Source: Olavius algarvensis Delta 4 endosymbiont
GTDB lineage: Bacteria; Desulfobacterota; Desulfobacteria; Desulfobacterales; CAJINA01
Length of the DNA stretch: 64,000 nt
Assembly: GCA_905176665.1 (NCBI GenBank)
Contig: CAJINA010000246.1
Location: 1-64,000 of the forward strand
Direction: 5' to 3'
Shown: piece by piece, positions 1 through 9,309 of the stretch
How the letters are laid out: each line of letters starts with the position of its first letter
Position numbering within the stretch: the stretch's first letter is position 1
Made by a program: the position numbers and the translations under genes
The notes under the pieces: generated by a model
What the model was told of the DNA's origin: nothing
Seen by the model: only the letters and a program-made list of their open reading frames with translations
Databases searched by the model: none

Positions 1-1
1 A

Positions 2-100
2 TTCCTCGATGTAAAGCACTACACCTGCGGATGCAAATACAGCGGCAGCCTTGCTCTGAACCAAAAGCTACCACCTGTGAACGGACATACGGGATAGTGA
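2..100 (+). CDS. possible 3' end of an upstream gene (partial)
   Basis: A reading frame open from the left edge ends at a TAG at 98-100. The 32 residues contain a C-G-C motif, but no family is recognisable and the fragment is too short for a coding test. It may be the tail of a gene whose body lies outside the window, or chance. The following ~95 bases up to the AsmA-like gene show no clear promoter. Confidence 0.25.
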
Positions 101-196
101 GGCCGCACCTTCTTGCCCGGCATTGCCGTCTGGCGACGACGGGTTGACCCAGACCAGTTTTCAACTGCATGTCTTTGCGAGGAATGAATTTCCGGC

Positions 197-2173
197 ATGA
201 AACTGATATGGAAAATTCCGCTCTTTTTGACCGTAGTCCTGCTGGTCGGTCTGGCCGTGATCTACGTCTATCTTCTCTCATATGACTTCAATCGATTGAA
301 ACCTGGTATTATCTCCGCCGTGAAAGACGTCACCGGCCGGAATTTGTCCATTGAGGGGGATATCAAAGTCTCCATCGGGCTGACGCCGGCGCTGGTCATC
401 GAAAACGTAGCCTTCCAGAATGCGCAGTGGGGCGCACGCCCGGAAATGCTGCAAATCAAGCGTTTCGAAATGCAACTGGCCCTGTTGCCTTTATTCTCAG
501 GTACCTTAGAGGTACGCCGAGCTGCTTTGATCGATGCGGATTTTTTCATTGAGGTGAACCAAAAAGGTGCCCTGAACCTGCCCGCCCTGGGCGAGGCCCC
601 CCCGGATCCGCAGGCAGATTCGGACGATCGCCTCTTTCTGCCGGAGATTGCCCTAAAAGACCTGCGCATCGTAAACAGCCGCCTGTTATACAAGGGCCGC
701 CTGGCGCGACGACCGATCCGGTTGAAACTCAACCAATTGAAGCTCAAGTCCGTTAGTCCGGGTGGTTCGTCCCGGCTGGACCTCACCGCAAGCTATAACC
801 GGCAACCCCTGTCGGCCAAAGGCACCCTGGGTTCGCTGGGGAGCCTGCTCGATTCTGAAAAACCCTGGCCCTTGAACCTTACGATCAATACCGTGGGCGC
901 CAAAGCGACCCTGTCCGGCACTATCAGGAACGTATTCAAGGCCCGCGGGATCAATCTGGACCTCAAACTCGCCAGCCGGAACATAGCCAAGACAGCCGGG
1001 ACCGCTGGTATCCGCCTCCCCTACAAAACGGATGTCCGTCTCACGGGTCACCTTTCGGGGAGTCTGGACGAAGCCCTGAAATTCAGTAAACTGAAATTGC
1101 ATACCGGACGCAATGATGTGCAGGGTTTCGTGCTGGCCAAACTGAAAGGCGGCAAGCCCTATTTTAACGTAACGGTGACAGCCGAGCGTCTCGACCTGCG
1201 GCCGGATAAAAAGAAAAAAATAAGCCCGGCCAAGCCGACTGCAGCGTCAGCCAAGCGCAAGGTCTTCTCTTCCAAGCCGTTTCCGGTGGGTTGGATGCGG
1301 AGCGCCGATGCCGATGTGGGTGTCCGCATAAAACGCTGCCTGTTTGCCAGATCAGCACTGCAAAACCTCAAGCTCAACCTGTCCCTGAAAAACGGCCGCC
1401 TGGCGGTCAAACCGATCACGGCCACCGTCGGATCCGGTCAGTTGCGGGCCAGTGCCGCTTTGCGGGAAATCAAGCGCAAGTGGTTTTTGAGCGCGGATCT
1501 CGATGTGCGCCACCTGAACGCCGGCCGGATGCTCAAGGAGCTTGACATTTCAAATGCCCTGGAAGGGCAATTCGATATCAATGCCGCCTTTTCAGGCAGC
1601 GGTCGTTCCCCGGCGCAATTTATGGCCGGAATCAATGGCCATGTGCGCCTGATCATGGGCAAAGGCCGGTTTAACAACCGGCTCTTGGGGGTGCTGGGCG
1701 GTGACCTGCGGGCCGGCCTTTTTCAACTGCTGGATACCGGCGGAAAATCAGGAGAATTGACCGAGATCAACTGTTTCGTAACCCGATTCGACGCCGTCGA
1801 TGGAATAGCCACCTCCCGGGTCCTGGTGTTAGATACCCACGCCTTGCGCGCCATGGGCAAAGGCAAGGTCAATCTCAAAACGGAAGCGCTCGATATCTCC
1901 ATTGAACCCATTCCGCAAAAAGGGGTCGGGGCCGAGGGGGTCGGTAAAATCAGTCTCAGCCTGGGCAGCCTGGCCAAACCCTTTAAACTGGGCGGCACCC
2001 TGGCCAAGCCCGAATTGGCCGTAGATGCCAAACGGGCGGCCATTACCCTTGGCAAGGCCTTTGGCGGTTTTGCGCTCTTCGGACCGTTCGGTCTGGCCGC
2101 CCTGCTGGTCGATGGGAATACGGGCAATAAAGACCTGTGCGGCACAGCCGTGGCAATTGCCCTGCAAAAATAA
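197..2173 (+). CDS. AsmA family protein (possibly truncated at its C-terminus by an in-frame stop)
   Basis: AsmA-like proteins are inner-membrane-anchored periplasmic proteins linked to outer-membrane assembly and lipid transport. The 658-residue product has one N-terminal membrane helix (about residues 7-28), then the AsmA-type beginning in which a short amphipathic stretch leads into an 'i-gdi-vs-gltp-l-i-nv' pattern, and a C-terminal AsmA-like domain (about 410-640). A GAGGA at about 179-183 is rather far from the ATG. The reading frame stays open after the TAA for 33 more codons to a TAG at 2273-2275. That extension is strongly basic and ends in LKKLFK, a tail style common in this family, so the TAA may be a nonsense mutation or error. 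The family call is firm; the substrate is unknown. Confidence 0.85.
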   Translation: MKLIWKIPLFLTVVLLVGLAVIYVYLLSYDFNRLKPGIISAVKDVTGRNLSIEGDIKVSIGLTPALVIENVAFQNAQWGARPEMLQIKRFEMQLALLPLFSGTLEVRRAALIDADFFIEVNQKGALNLPALGEAPPDPQADSDDRLFLPEIALKDLRIVNSRLLYKGRLARRPIRLKLNQLKLKSVSPGGSSRLDLTASYNRQPLSAKGTLGSLGSLLDSEKPWPLNLTINTVGAKATLSGTIRNVFKARGINLDLKLASRNIAKTAGTAGIRLPYKTDVRLTGHLSGSLDEALKFSKLKLHTGRNDVQGFVLAKLKGGKPYFNVTVTAERLDLRPDKKKKISPAKPTAASAKRKVFSSKPFPVGWMRSADADVGVRIKRCLFARSALQNLKLNLSLKNGRLAVKPITATVGSGQLRASAALREIKRKWFLSADLDVRHLNAGRMLKELDISNALEGQFDINAAFSGSGRSPAQFMAGINGHVRLIMGKGRFNNRLLGVLGGDLRAGLFQLLDTGGKSGELTEINCFVTRFDAVDGIATSRVLVLDTHALRAMGKGKVNLKTEALDISIEPIPQKGVGAEGVGKISLSLGSLAKPFKLGGTLAKPELAVDAKRAAITLGKAFGGFALFGPFGLAALLVDGNTGNKDLCGTAVAIALQK

Positions 2174-2464
2174 AAACCCCTGCCGAAGAAACGGACCAAG
2201 CCTAAATCCCCGCGGAAAAAAAAGAGCTCACCTTCCGGCACGTTTATGGATGGTTTGAAAAAATTGTTCAAGTAGACACCGCTGGTTCCCGCTGACGTGA
2301 ACTATGCACGTCGAGCAGCGCCCTGCAGAACCCGGCAAGCGGCCTGCATTTCTCTGTCGACATCATTGCAAAGTTGGGATATATAATTAAATTCAAATGG
2401 TTTCGTGCGGAATCGAGCTTAAAGTACCAAGCTTTAACGGCCGGGTTGAGGAGGAAATCCACGG

Positions 2465-2953
2465 ATGTCGACATGCCCCTGCGGTGCTGCTCTAAAATAT
2501 GAAAACTGTTGCGGCCCTTTGATCAATGCAAAGCAGAATGCCCCCACGGCGGAAGCCTTGATGCGGTCACGGTATACCGCTTATACCAAAACCGCGATTG
2601 ATTACCTGCTGGCCACCACCCACCCCGCCAAACAGGACACCTACGATGCTGATTCCATGCGCAAGTGGTCGGAAGAAGCACAGTGGCAGGGATTGGAAAT
2701 CATTGAAACCGTCGCCGGTGGAGAAAACGACGACGTCGGTACCGTGGAGTTTATCGCCCGGTATGCGGAAGACGGGGAGAACCGCGAACACCATGAGATA
2801 GCGGATTTCAAGAAGGTGGACGGGCGCTGGTATTTCTTCGAAGGCCAGGCGCCCAGCCCCACAACCTTTGTACGTGCAGAGCCCAAGATTGGCCGCAATG
2901 CCCCCTGTCCCTGCGGCAGCGGGAAAAAATACAAGAAGTGCTGCGGCCGCTAA
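2465..2953 (+). CDS. ychJ: YchJ/UPF0225 family SEC-C motif protein
   Basis: A small cytoplasmic zinc-binding protein of unknown cellular role. It begins with one SEC-C-like metal motif (CPCG...CC, residues 4-16) and ends with a second ([13 protein letters not shown], about 149-161). Between them lies the NTF2-like YchJ domain (about 25-135), carrying the family's '[10 protein letters not shown]' signature. At 162 residues it has the usual length. A GGAGGAAA lies a few bases upstream of the ATG. The YihY-like gene starts 17 bases downstream, so the two are probably cotranscribed. Confidence 0.9.
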   Translation: MSTCPCGAALKYENCCGPLINAKQNAPTAEALMRSRYTAYTKTAIDYLLATTHPAKQDTYDADSMRKWSEEAQWQGLEIIETVAGGENDDVGTVEFIARYAEDGENREHHEIADFKKVDGRWYFFEGQAPSPTTFVRAEPKIGRNAPCPCGSGKKYKKCCGR

Positions 2954-2969
2954 CCCGAGGAGCTACACC

Positions 2970-4307
2970 ATGCCGGGCGGAAGGGAAATATCGCAAAAGA
3001 TCAGCGGTTACGTCAATGCGGACATCTGGCGTACCAGTTTCGATGACCTGCCGCGCTACCGGGTATGGCTTATCAAGGTTCTGCGGATTGGTATCCTCTC
3101 CGTACGCGGGTTTGCCAAGGACGGCTGTTTTTTGAGGGCTTCCGCCCTCACCTTTTATTCGCTGCTGTCCCTGGTGCCGGCCGCCGCCATGGCCTTCGGT
3201 GTCGCCAAGGGATTCGGATTTGAGAGGCTGCTGGAACGCAAACTGCTGCAAGATTTCGAAGCGCAGCGGGAGGTGGTTCTCAAAGTCATTGCCTTTGCCC
3301 AATCCTTTCTGGAAAACACCCAGGGCGGGCTTATTGCCGGCATCGGCGTGGTGGTCCTGCTCTGGACGGTCCTGAAAGTGCTGTCGAACATCGAAGACGC
3401 CTTCAATCGGATATGGAAAGTTGATCAGAACCGTACCCTGATCCGTAAATTCAGCGACTACCTGTCCCTGCTGTTCATCGGCCCCCTGCTCATCATTATG
3501 TCGAGCAGCGTAACGGTCTTTATCACTACCCAGGTGACTGAAATCATACACAGCATCTCTTTTCTGGGACACGTCAGCTGGTTGATTTTCCATGCCTTGA
3601 AACTGATCCCCTACGGCATCATCTGGGCCCTGTTCACCTTCGTATACATGGTCATGCCCAATACCCGGGTTAAGTTTACATCCGGGCTCGCGGCCGGAAT
3701 TGTGGCCGGCACCATGTACCAGTTGGCCCAGTGGTTCTATATCGCTTTCCAGGTGGGGACAGCCCGGTACAATGCCATTTACGGCAGCTTTGCCGCCCTG
3801 CCCCTGTTTCTGGTCTGGCTGCAGATCAGCTGGTTCATCGTACTTTTCGGGGCCGAAATATCATATGCGTGCCAGCATGCCGCCGATTACGAACACGAAC
3901 CTGATTTTTCAAATATCAGCCCCCATTACAGCCGCGTCCTGACCCTGCTGATAGCCCAACGGGTGGTAAAAAATTTCGCTGCCGGTCGGGCCCCATTGAC
4001 GGCGTTAGATCTGTCACACAACGAGAATATGCCGATTCGCCTGGTCAGAAGCATCCTCGATTCTCTGGTGGACAGCCAGGTTTTTACCCGGGTCCCTACG
4101 GATAATCCCGACGATTTTGCTTACCAGCCGGCGGCCGACATCGGCTTTTTTACGCTGACCTATGTGGTCGATGCGCTTGAAAAAACGGGCGTCAATACCC
4201 TGCCGATCGCCACCACCCCAGAGCTCGAGGCCATTTCACAAAGCCTGCGGATTTTTGATGAGACCCTGCAGCAATCCGACAGCAACCGACTTTTAAAAGA
4301 TATTTGA
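2970..4307 (+). CDS. YihY/BrkB family inner-membrane protein
   Basis: A polytopic membrane protein of the YihY family (formerly, and wrongly, called ribonuclease BN). Its function is not established. The 445-residue product carries about six hydrophobic helices between residues 40 and 310 with the family's 'ASALTFYSLLSLVPAAAMAFGVAKGF' style first helix, followed by a soluble C-terminal region (about 330-445) resembling a winged-helix extension. I chose the ATG at 2970, after CGAGGAG, over an upstream start at 2868 that would overlap ychJ. The downstream ygiQ gene begins 1 base after the stop. Confidence 0.85.
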   Translation: MPGGREISQKISGYVNADIWRTSFDDLPRYRVWLIKVLRIGILSVRGFAKDGCFLRASALTFYSLLSLVPAAAMAFGVAKGFGFERLLERKLLQDFEAQREVVLKVIAFAQSFLENTQGGLIAGIGVVVLLWTVLKVLSNIEDAFNRIWKVDQNRTLIRKFSDYLSLLFIGPLLIIMSSSVTVFITTQVTEIIHSISFLGHVSWLIFHALKLIPYGIIWALFTFVYMVMPNTRVKFTSGLAAGIVAGTMYQLAQWFYIAFQVGTARYNAIYGSFAALPLFLVWLQISWFIVLFGAEISYACQHAADYEHEPDFSNISPHYSRVLTLLIAQRVVKNFAAGRAPLTALDLSHNENMPIRLVRSILDSLVDSQVFTRVPTDNPDDFAYQPAADIGFFTLTYVVDALEKTGVNTLPIATTPELEAISQSLRIFDETLQQSDSNRLLKDI

Positions 4308-4308
4308 C

Positions 4309-4857
4309 ATGTTTCTGCCCACAACCAGTGCCGAGTGCCGCGAGCGCGGCTGGGAGCAGCTCGATATCATCCTGATATCCGGCGACAGCTACATCGACAG
4401 TCCCTATATGGGAACGGCCTTGATCGGAAAATTCCTTGTTTCCCATGGCTTCCGGGTCGGCGTCATCGCCCAACCCGCTACGCAGGGCCCCGGAGATATC
4501 ACCCGCCTGGGTGAACCGCTGCTCTGGTGGGGCGTCTCGGGGGGCAGCGTGGACTCCCTCGTGGCCAATTATACGGCCACCAAAAAACGACGTAAATCCG
4601 ATGACTTTACACCCGGCGGCGTCAACAACCGGCGACCCGACCGGGCCGTCATCAGTTATGCCAACCTGATTCGCAAACATTTCAAAGAGACTGCTCCCAT
4701 CGTCCTGGGCGGCATCGAGGCCAGTCTACGACGCATATCCCATTACGATTTCTGGTCCAACAGCGTACGGCGGTCGATCCTGTTTGACGCCCGGGCGGAC
4801 CTGCTGGTCTACGGCATGGGGGAAACCGCGGCCCTGGGCATTTCCCGGAGGCTGTAA
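4309..4857 (+). CDS. ygiQ: YgiQ family radical SAM protein, N-terminal fragment (before in-frame TAA)
   Basis: This is the N-terminal 182 residues of a YgiQ-type protein, a large uncharacterised radical SAM family. It matches the family's opening (PTT..E...RGW...D.I..SGD.Y.DSP..G.A.IG) and runs through the cobalamin-binding-like region to 'DLLVYGMGE.A'. The frame then meets TAA at 4855-4857, yet the same frame continues without further stops into the radical SAM half (to 6027). A single nonsense codon therefore splits an otherwise intact gene of about 572 codons. A missense-to-stop change, a sequencing error or true loss of function are all possible. On its own this fragment lacks the iron-sulfur motif. 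Confidence 0.75.
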   Translation: MFLPTTSAECRERGWEQLDIILISGDSYIDSPYMGTALIGKFLVSHGFRVGVIAQPATQGPGDITRLGEPLLWWGVSGGSVDSLVANYTATKKRRKSDDFTPGGVNNRRPDRAVISYANLIRKHFKETAPIVLGGIEASLRRISHYDFWSNSVRRSILFDARADLLVYGMGETAALGISRRL

Positions 4858-4977
4858 AGCGGACGGTCTGCTGAGGCTCTACCCGGCATTTGTTACATTT
4901 CCAAAACCGCACCGCCGGATTATATCGAACTCCCCGCCCATGACGCGGTAAAGGTCGACAAGGACCAATTTACCCGG

Positions 4978-6027
4978 ATGTTCATCGATTTTTATAACAA
5001 CACCGACCCCCTGACTGCCCGGGGGCTGTATCAACGCCAGGATACCCGTCACCTCGTCCAGAATCCACCGGCTCCGGTTCTGACCCAGTCCGCGTTCGAT
5101 GCCCTCTATGATCTCGATTTCGAACACGATCAGCATCCCTTTTATGCCCGTCAGGGGTCGGTCAGAGCCCTGGATACGATCCGATTTTCCATAACGACTC
5201 ACCGGGGGTGCCACGGAGAATGTAATTTCTGTGCCATTGCCGTTCACCAGGGACAGACCGTAAGCTGGCGCAGCGCACCATCCATCCTGAAAGAGGCCCG
5301 TGATCTATCCGCGCGACCGGACTTCAAGGGCATCATCCACGATGTGGGCGGCCCCACAGCCAACATGTACGGCTATGAGTGTAAAAAGAAATTGAAAAAG
5401 GGCTGCTGCCAGGACAAGCGCTGCCTGTTTCCCGAAATCTGTCCGCAGATGCCGGTTGATCATAACCCACAGACACGCTTGCTTAAAAAACTGGCTGCTT
5501 TACCCGGCATTAAAAAAGTGTTTGTCGCCTCGGGAATCCGCTACGACCTGATTTTGGCCGATAAGGCCGGCGGCGCCCCCTATCTACAGCAGTTGGTGGA
5601 CCGGCATGTTTCCGGTCAATTGAAAATCGCTCCGGAGCACATGGAGGATCACGTCCTGGCGCTCATGGGCAAGCCCGCCAACGCCCAATTGGTTGAATTC
5701 AAACAGCGCTTCGACCACCTGTCGGCCAGAGCTGACAAACGACAGTTCCTGACCTATTACTTCATAGCTGCGCATCCCGGCTGTAACCTTGCGGATATGC
5801 GCAAACTGGGCGGGTTTGTCCGCCGACGGTTGAAAATAAATCCGGAACAGGTCCAGATATTCACCCCCACGCCGTCCACCTTCGCCACTTTAATGTACTA
5901 TACCGGTCGCGATCCCTTTACCGGCCAAAAGGTGTACGTGGAAAAAGCGACCCGGAGCAAAATAGCCCAGAAAGAGGCTCTTTTGAAAAAAACCAGGATG
6001 GGATCCAAAAAACCAGGACGGGGTTGA
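4978..6027 (+). CDS. ygiQ: YgiQ family radical SAM protein, C-terminal catalytic fragment
   Basis: This is the catalytic half of the YgiQ-type protein. It contains the radical SAM cluster motif C-x3-C-x2-C in 'THRGCHGECNFCAI' (about residues 76-86 of the fragment), the family's additional cysteine-rich segment (CKKKLKKGCCQDKRCLFP) and the 'QIFTPTPST' ending. The coding frame is open from 4858, immediately after the TAA that ends the upstream fragment, and encodes typical YgiQ residues (GICYISK...). The ATG at 4978 is simply the first methionine and need not be a real start, since no good ribosome site precedes it. Expression would need readthrough or internal initiation. Confidence 0.75.
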   Translation: MFIDFYNNTDPLTARGLYQRQDTRHLVQNPPAPVLTQSAFDALYDLDFEHDQHPFYARQGSVRALDTIRFSITTHRGCHGECNFCAIAVHQGQTVSWRSAPSILKEARDLSARPDFKGIIHDVGGPTANMYGYECKKKLKKGCCQDKRCLFPEICPQMPVDHNPQTRLLKKLAALPGIKKVFVASGIRYDLILADKAGGAPYLQQLVDRHVSGQLKIAPEHMEDHVLALMGKPANAQLVEFKQRFDHLSARADKRQFLTYYFIAAHPGCNLADMRKLGGFVRRRLKINPEQVQIFTPTPSTFATLMYYTGRDPFTGQKVYVEKATRSKIAQKEALLKKTRMGSKKPGRG

Positions 6028-6055
6028 AGGAAACGCTAAAAAACCAGAGTTACGC

Positions 6056-7951
6056 ATGCTAAGTGTCAAAGATATTCACATCACCTTCGGGGGTCGGTCG
6101 CTAATGGCGGGCGCCAGTTTGCAGATACAGGCCGGAGACCGGATCTGCCTGGTAGGCCGTAACGGGTCCGGCAAATCGACGCTGCTCAAACTCCTGGCCG
6201 GGGATATCGTGCCGGACAGCGGGAGCATCACCGGCCGCCGGTCGCTCAAAGCGGGATATCTGCCGCAGGCGGTCCCGGCCGGTGACCAGGCAACTGTATT
6301 CGAAATGGTTGCCCAGGGGGCCGGGAAAACCGGTCGCAATCTGATCGAACACCGTCGTTTGACCAGTCGCTCCGACCCGGAGGGGACCACCGCCGGCACC
6401 CGCGCTGTCGCACATCTGGTTCAGCAATTGGAATCCACGGCCGGTTGGGAATGCCAGCACCAGGTGGAAAAGATCCTGTCTGCCCTTCACCTGGAACCCG
6501 CGGACTTGTTCGGCCATTTGTCAGCGGGCTTGAAAAGACGGGTGCTTCTGGGGCGTACCCTGGTGAATTCACCTGACCTGCTGCTGTTGGACGAACCAAC
6601 CAACCACATGGATATTCCCTCGATCCAGCTCATTGAAAACATCCTGGCCAAAACCGCAGCCACGCTGATATTCGTTTCCCATGACCGCCGTTTTACCCGC
6701 AACCTCGCTACCCGGATTGTCGAACTGGACCGCGGCCAACTCAGAGATTGGAACTGCGGCTATGCTGAATTTCTGCGGCGGCGCGAAAAATTGCTGGACG
6801 AAGAAGTCCAGCAGCAGCAGAAATTCGACCGTAAACTCGCCAAGGAAGAAGCCTGGCTGAGACAGGGACTTAAGGCCCGCCGCACCCGCAATGAGGGACG
6901 GGTCAGGGCTCTTGAAAAACTCCGCAAACTACGGGCCGCGCGTCGCGAGAGAATCGGGCAGTTGAATTTAAAAGTGCCGGATGCCGTTTTGTCGGGGAAA
7001 ATCGTTTTCGACGTGCAGCGTGCGGAATACCGCTATGGCGGGCAATGGTATGTACGCGATTTCAGTACCACGATTTTACGCGGGGACAAGGTTGGTATTA
7101 TCGGTCCCAACGGCTGTGGCAAAACAACCCTTTTGGGGCTTATTCTGGGCCGCCTCGATCCTGGCAAGGGTCGCGTCCGCCAGGGGACCAAGGTTGAGCT
7201 GGCCTATTTCGATCAACTCCGGGAGCAGCTCGACCCCGACAAAACAGTTCAGGACAACATCGGGGACGGCAATGAGATACTCACGGTCGGTGGCCGTCGC
7301 CGGCACGTAATCGGTTACCTCAAGGATTTTCTTTTCAGCCCGGACCGGGCCCGCAGCCCGGTGCGCACCCTATCGGGCGGCGAAGTGAACCGCCTGCTGC
7401 TGGCCCGGCTGTTTGCACGCCCGGCGAACGTCCTGGTACTGGATGAGCCCACCAACGACCTGGATGCGGAGACCCTGGAACTGTTGGAAGAACGCCTCAT
7501 CGAATACACCGGCACCCTGCTGCTGGTTTCCCACGATCGCGATTTTCTAAACAATGTGGTGACCAGCACCCTGGTATTCGAAGGCGAGGGCCGCATCTGT
7601 GAATATGCCGGCGGCTACGATGACTGGCGCCAGCAAAGCAAAGCTGCGCGGGAGGCGGTCGACCGCCGGGCCGCCCGGAAAACCAAGGGGCCCCGCAAAG
7701 CGACCGGTCGGCCCCGCAAAAAGAAACTGGGATACAATGAACAGCGGGAACTCGACACCCTGCCCGGCAAGATCGAGAACCTGGAAGCGGAGCAGCAAAA
7801 CCTGTACGCGCAGATGTTGGCTCCGGATTTCTATACCCGGGAGGGCACCGTCATTGCGCAAACCAAAAAGCGCCTGGAGGTGATCGAAGCCCATATCGAC
7901 CAGGCGTATGCCCGGTGGGAAGAACTACAGACCTTTTCCGAGACTGCATGA
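6056..7951 (+). CDS. uup: ABC-F family ATPase Uup
   Basis: A soluble ABC-F protein with two ATPase domains and no membrane segments. Uup-type proteins act on ribosomes and influence precise excision of transposons. Domain 1 has Walker A GRNGSGKST (34-42), a degenerate signature (LSAGLKRR) and Walker B LLLLDEPTNHMD. Domain 2 has Walker A GPNGCGKTT (about 350), signature LSGGEVNR and LVLDEPTNDLD. A lysine/arginine-rich linker leads to the C-terminal coiled-coil DNA-binding domain (about 550-631; 'GYNEQRELDTLPGKIENLEAE'), which separates Uup from other ABC-F members. The stop overlaps the next gene's ATG (ATGA), indicating translational coupling. Confidence 0.92.
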   Translation: MLSVKDIHITFGGRSLMAGASLQIQAGDRICLVGRNGSGKSTLLKLLAGDIVPDSGSITGRRSLKAGYLPQAVPAGDQATVFEMVAQGAGKTGRNLIEHRRLTSRSDPEGTTAGTRAVAHLVQQLESTAGWECQHQVEKILSALHLEPADLFGHLSAGLKRRVLLGRTLVNSPDLLLLDEPTNHMDIPSIQLIENILAKTAATLIFVSHDRRFTRNLATRIVELDRGQLRDWNCGYAEFLRRREKLLDEEVQQQQKFDRKLAKEEAWLRQGLKARRTRNEGRVRALEKLRKLRAARRERIGQLNLKVPDAVLSGKIVFDVQRAEYRYGGQWYVRDFSTTILRGDKVGIIGPNGCGKTTLLGLILGRLDPGKGRVRQGTKVELAYFDQLREQLDPDKTVQDNIGDGNEILTVGGRRRHVIGYLKDFLFSPDRARSPVRTLSGGEVNRLLLARLFARPANVLVLDEPTNDLDAETLELLEERLIEYTGTLLLVSHDRDFLNNVVTSTLVFEGEGRICEYAGGYDDWRQQSKAAREAVDRRAARKTKGPRKATGRPRKKKLGYNEQRELDTLPGKIENLEAEQQNLYAQMLAPDFYTREGTVIAQTKKRLEVIEAHIDQAYARWEELQTFSETA

Positions 7952-9096
7952 GTTATCTATACCAGCAAGAAAATCGATATTTTGCCCAGGTCGCACCCGG
8001 TCTGGAAGATGCCGCGGCGGCCGAATTGACCGCCCTGGGGGCCGATGCGGCCACGCCTCAATTGATGGGGGTTGCTTTTGGCGCCGATCAGGCCAGCCTG
8101 TATCGGTGCAATTTGGAAAGCCGCCTGGTCAGCCGGATTCTGGCGCCGCTGGTCGCCTTTCCCTGTCAATCTGAAAACGACCTTTACCGGCAGGCCGCCG
8201 AATTGCAATGGACCGATTTTCTCAAGCCCCATCAAACCTTTGCGATTTATGCCACCCGCTCAAAAGAAAGCCCGATCCGGCATACCGGGTACAGTGCCCT
8301 TAAACTCAAAGATGGGGTGGCGGATTTTTTTCAGAACATGAGAAAACAGCGTCCCAATGTGGATAAACACACCCCGGATGTTTGGATCAATGTGCACATG
8401 GACCAGCGGCAGGCAACCATCAGTATCGACACATCCGGCGGATCCCTGCACAAGCGGGGTTACCGCCAAAAGAGCGTTGCCGCCCCCATGCAGGAAACCG
8501 TGGCGGCGGCCATTTTGCACTTCAGCCGGTGGGATGGGACGCACCCGCTCTATGACCCCATGTGCGGGTCTGGCACCCTCCTGACGGAGGCCCTGATGCG
8601 GCACTGTAAAATTCCGGCGGGTTTTCTCAGAAAACGATTTGGATTTGAGAACCTGCCTGATCACGACCCCCTTTTATGGCAACGTACCAAGACAGCCACG
8701 GAGCGCCGGATTACCCCGCTACCGCCGGGTTTGATCAGCGGCAGTGATCAGTCCGCCACGGCTGTCGCTGCTGCCCGGGCCAACAGCCGGATCCTGCCTT
8801 TCGGCAACCGCATCACATTACGCCAAAATCGTTTTCAGCAGCTGGGGCGGGGGTTGCCCGGCCACCTTGTCGTTTGCAATCCACCCTATGGCATCCGGCT
8901 GGAAAACCGTGCGTCAGTAGCCGGCCTTTATAGTGCTTTCGGTGATTTTCTCAAACAGAAATGCCGTGGTTCTACGGCCTATGTGTACTTCGGCGAACAC
9001 CACATGGTCAAACACCTGGGACTGAAACCGGCCTGGAAAAAACCAATTAAAAACGGAGGCCTTGACGGCAGGCTGGTTAAGTATGATGTTTACTGA
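7948..9096 (+). CDS. THUMP-domain class I SAM-dependent rRNA methyltransferase (RlmL/YpsC-like)
   Basis: Predicted N2-guanine RNA methyltransferase of the UPF0020 family. The N-terminal THUMP region (about residues 10-155) should bind RNA. The Rossmann methylase domain has 'DPMCGSGTLLTEAL' for SAM binding (about 203-216) and the catalytic NPPYG motif (about 310-314). The 382-residue length fits the stand-alone N-terminal half of RlmL (a 23S G2445-type enzyme); the second methylase half of E. coli RlmL is absent. The start at 7948 overlaps the uup stop in ATGA and gives the expected 'FAQVAPGLE' beginning. Confidence 0.88.
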   Translation: MSYLYQQENRYFAQVAPGLEDAAAAELTALGADAATPQLMGVAFGADQASLYRCNLESRLVSRILAPLVAFPCQSENDLYRQAAELQWTDFLKPHQTFAIYATRSKESPIRHTGYSALKLKDGVADFFQNMRKQRPNVDKHTPDVWINVHMDQRQATISIDTSGGSLHKRGYRQKSVAAPMQETVAAAILHFSRWDGTHPLYDPMCGSGTLLTEALMRHCKIPAGFLRKRFGFENLPDHDPLLWQRTKTATERRITPLPPGLISGSDQSATAVAAARANSRILPFGNRITLRQNRFQQLGRGLPGHLVVCNPPYGIRLENRASVAGLYSAFGDFLKQKCRGSTAYVYFGEHHMVKHLGLKPAWKKPIKNGGLDGRLVKYDVY

Positions 9097-9176
9097 AGCC
9101 TGATTTCTGGATTTGATTAAGTGCGTTTGGACAAGTATTAAAGAAATTGGGTGTCATCTCCTGTGCTGAATATAAA

Positions 9177-9272
9177 AATCGATATCGGGATCGAAATCGA
9201 TGGCCTGACAATATGGCTCAAAGATCAGATGGCGATCCCGATACCGATTTCGATAGCGATACGAAGAGTGGG
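9177..9272. repeat. intergenic ATCGNN hexamer-periodic inverted repeat (copy A)
   Basis: Two arms with a 6-base period, ATCGAT-ATCGGG-ATCGAA-ATCGAT on the left and CGATCC-CGATAC-CGATTT-CGATAG-CGATAC on the right, flank about 30 bases. The arms are roughly inverted relative to each other. Related copies occur at 17443-17476, 20683-20729 and 62323-62345, each outside genes. The element lies between the methyltransferase and the phosphoesterase. Confidence 0.6.
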
Positions 9273-9309
9273 GAAACAAGTACCTAAATAGATTCCGCAG
9301 AGACATTCC

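Noticed and set aside
2808-3593. 261-residue minus-strand ORF
   Set aside because: Opposite the YihY-like gene, which has clear membrane helices and a ribosome site; no recognisable protein.
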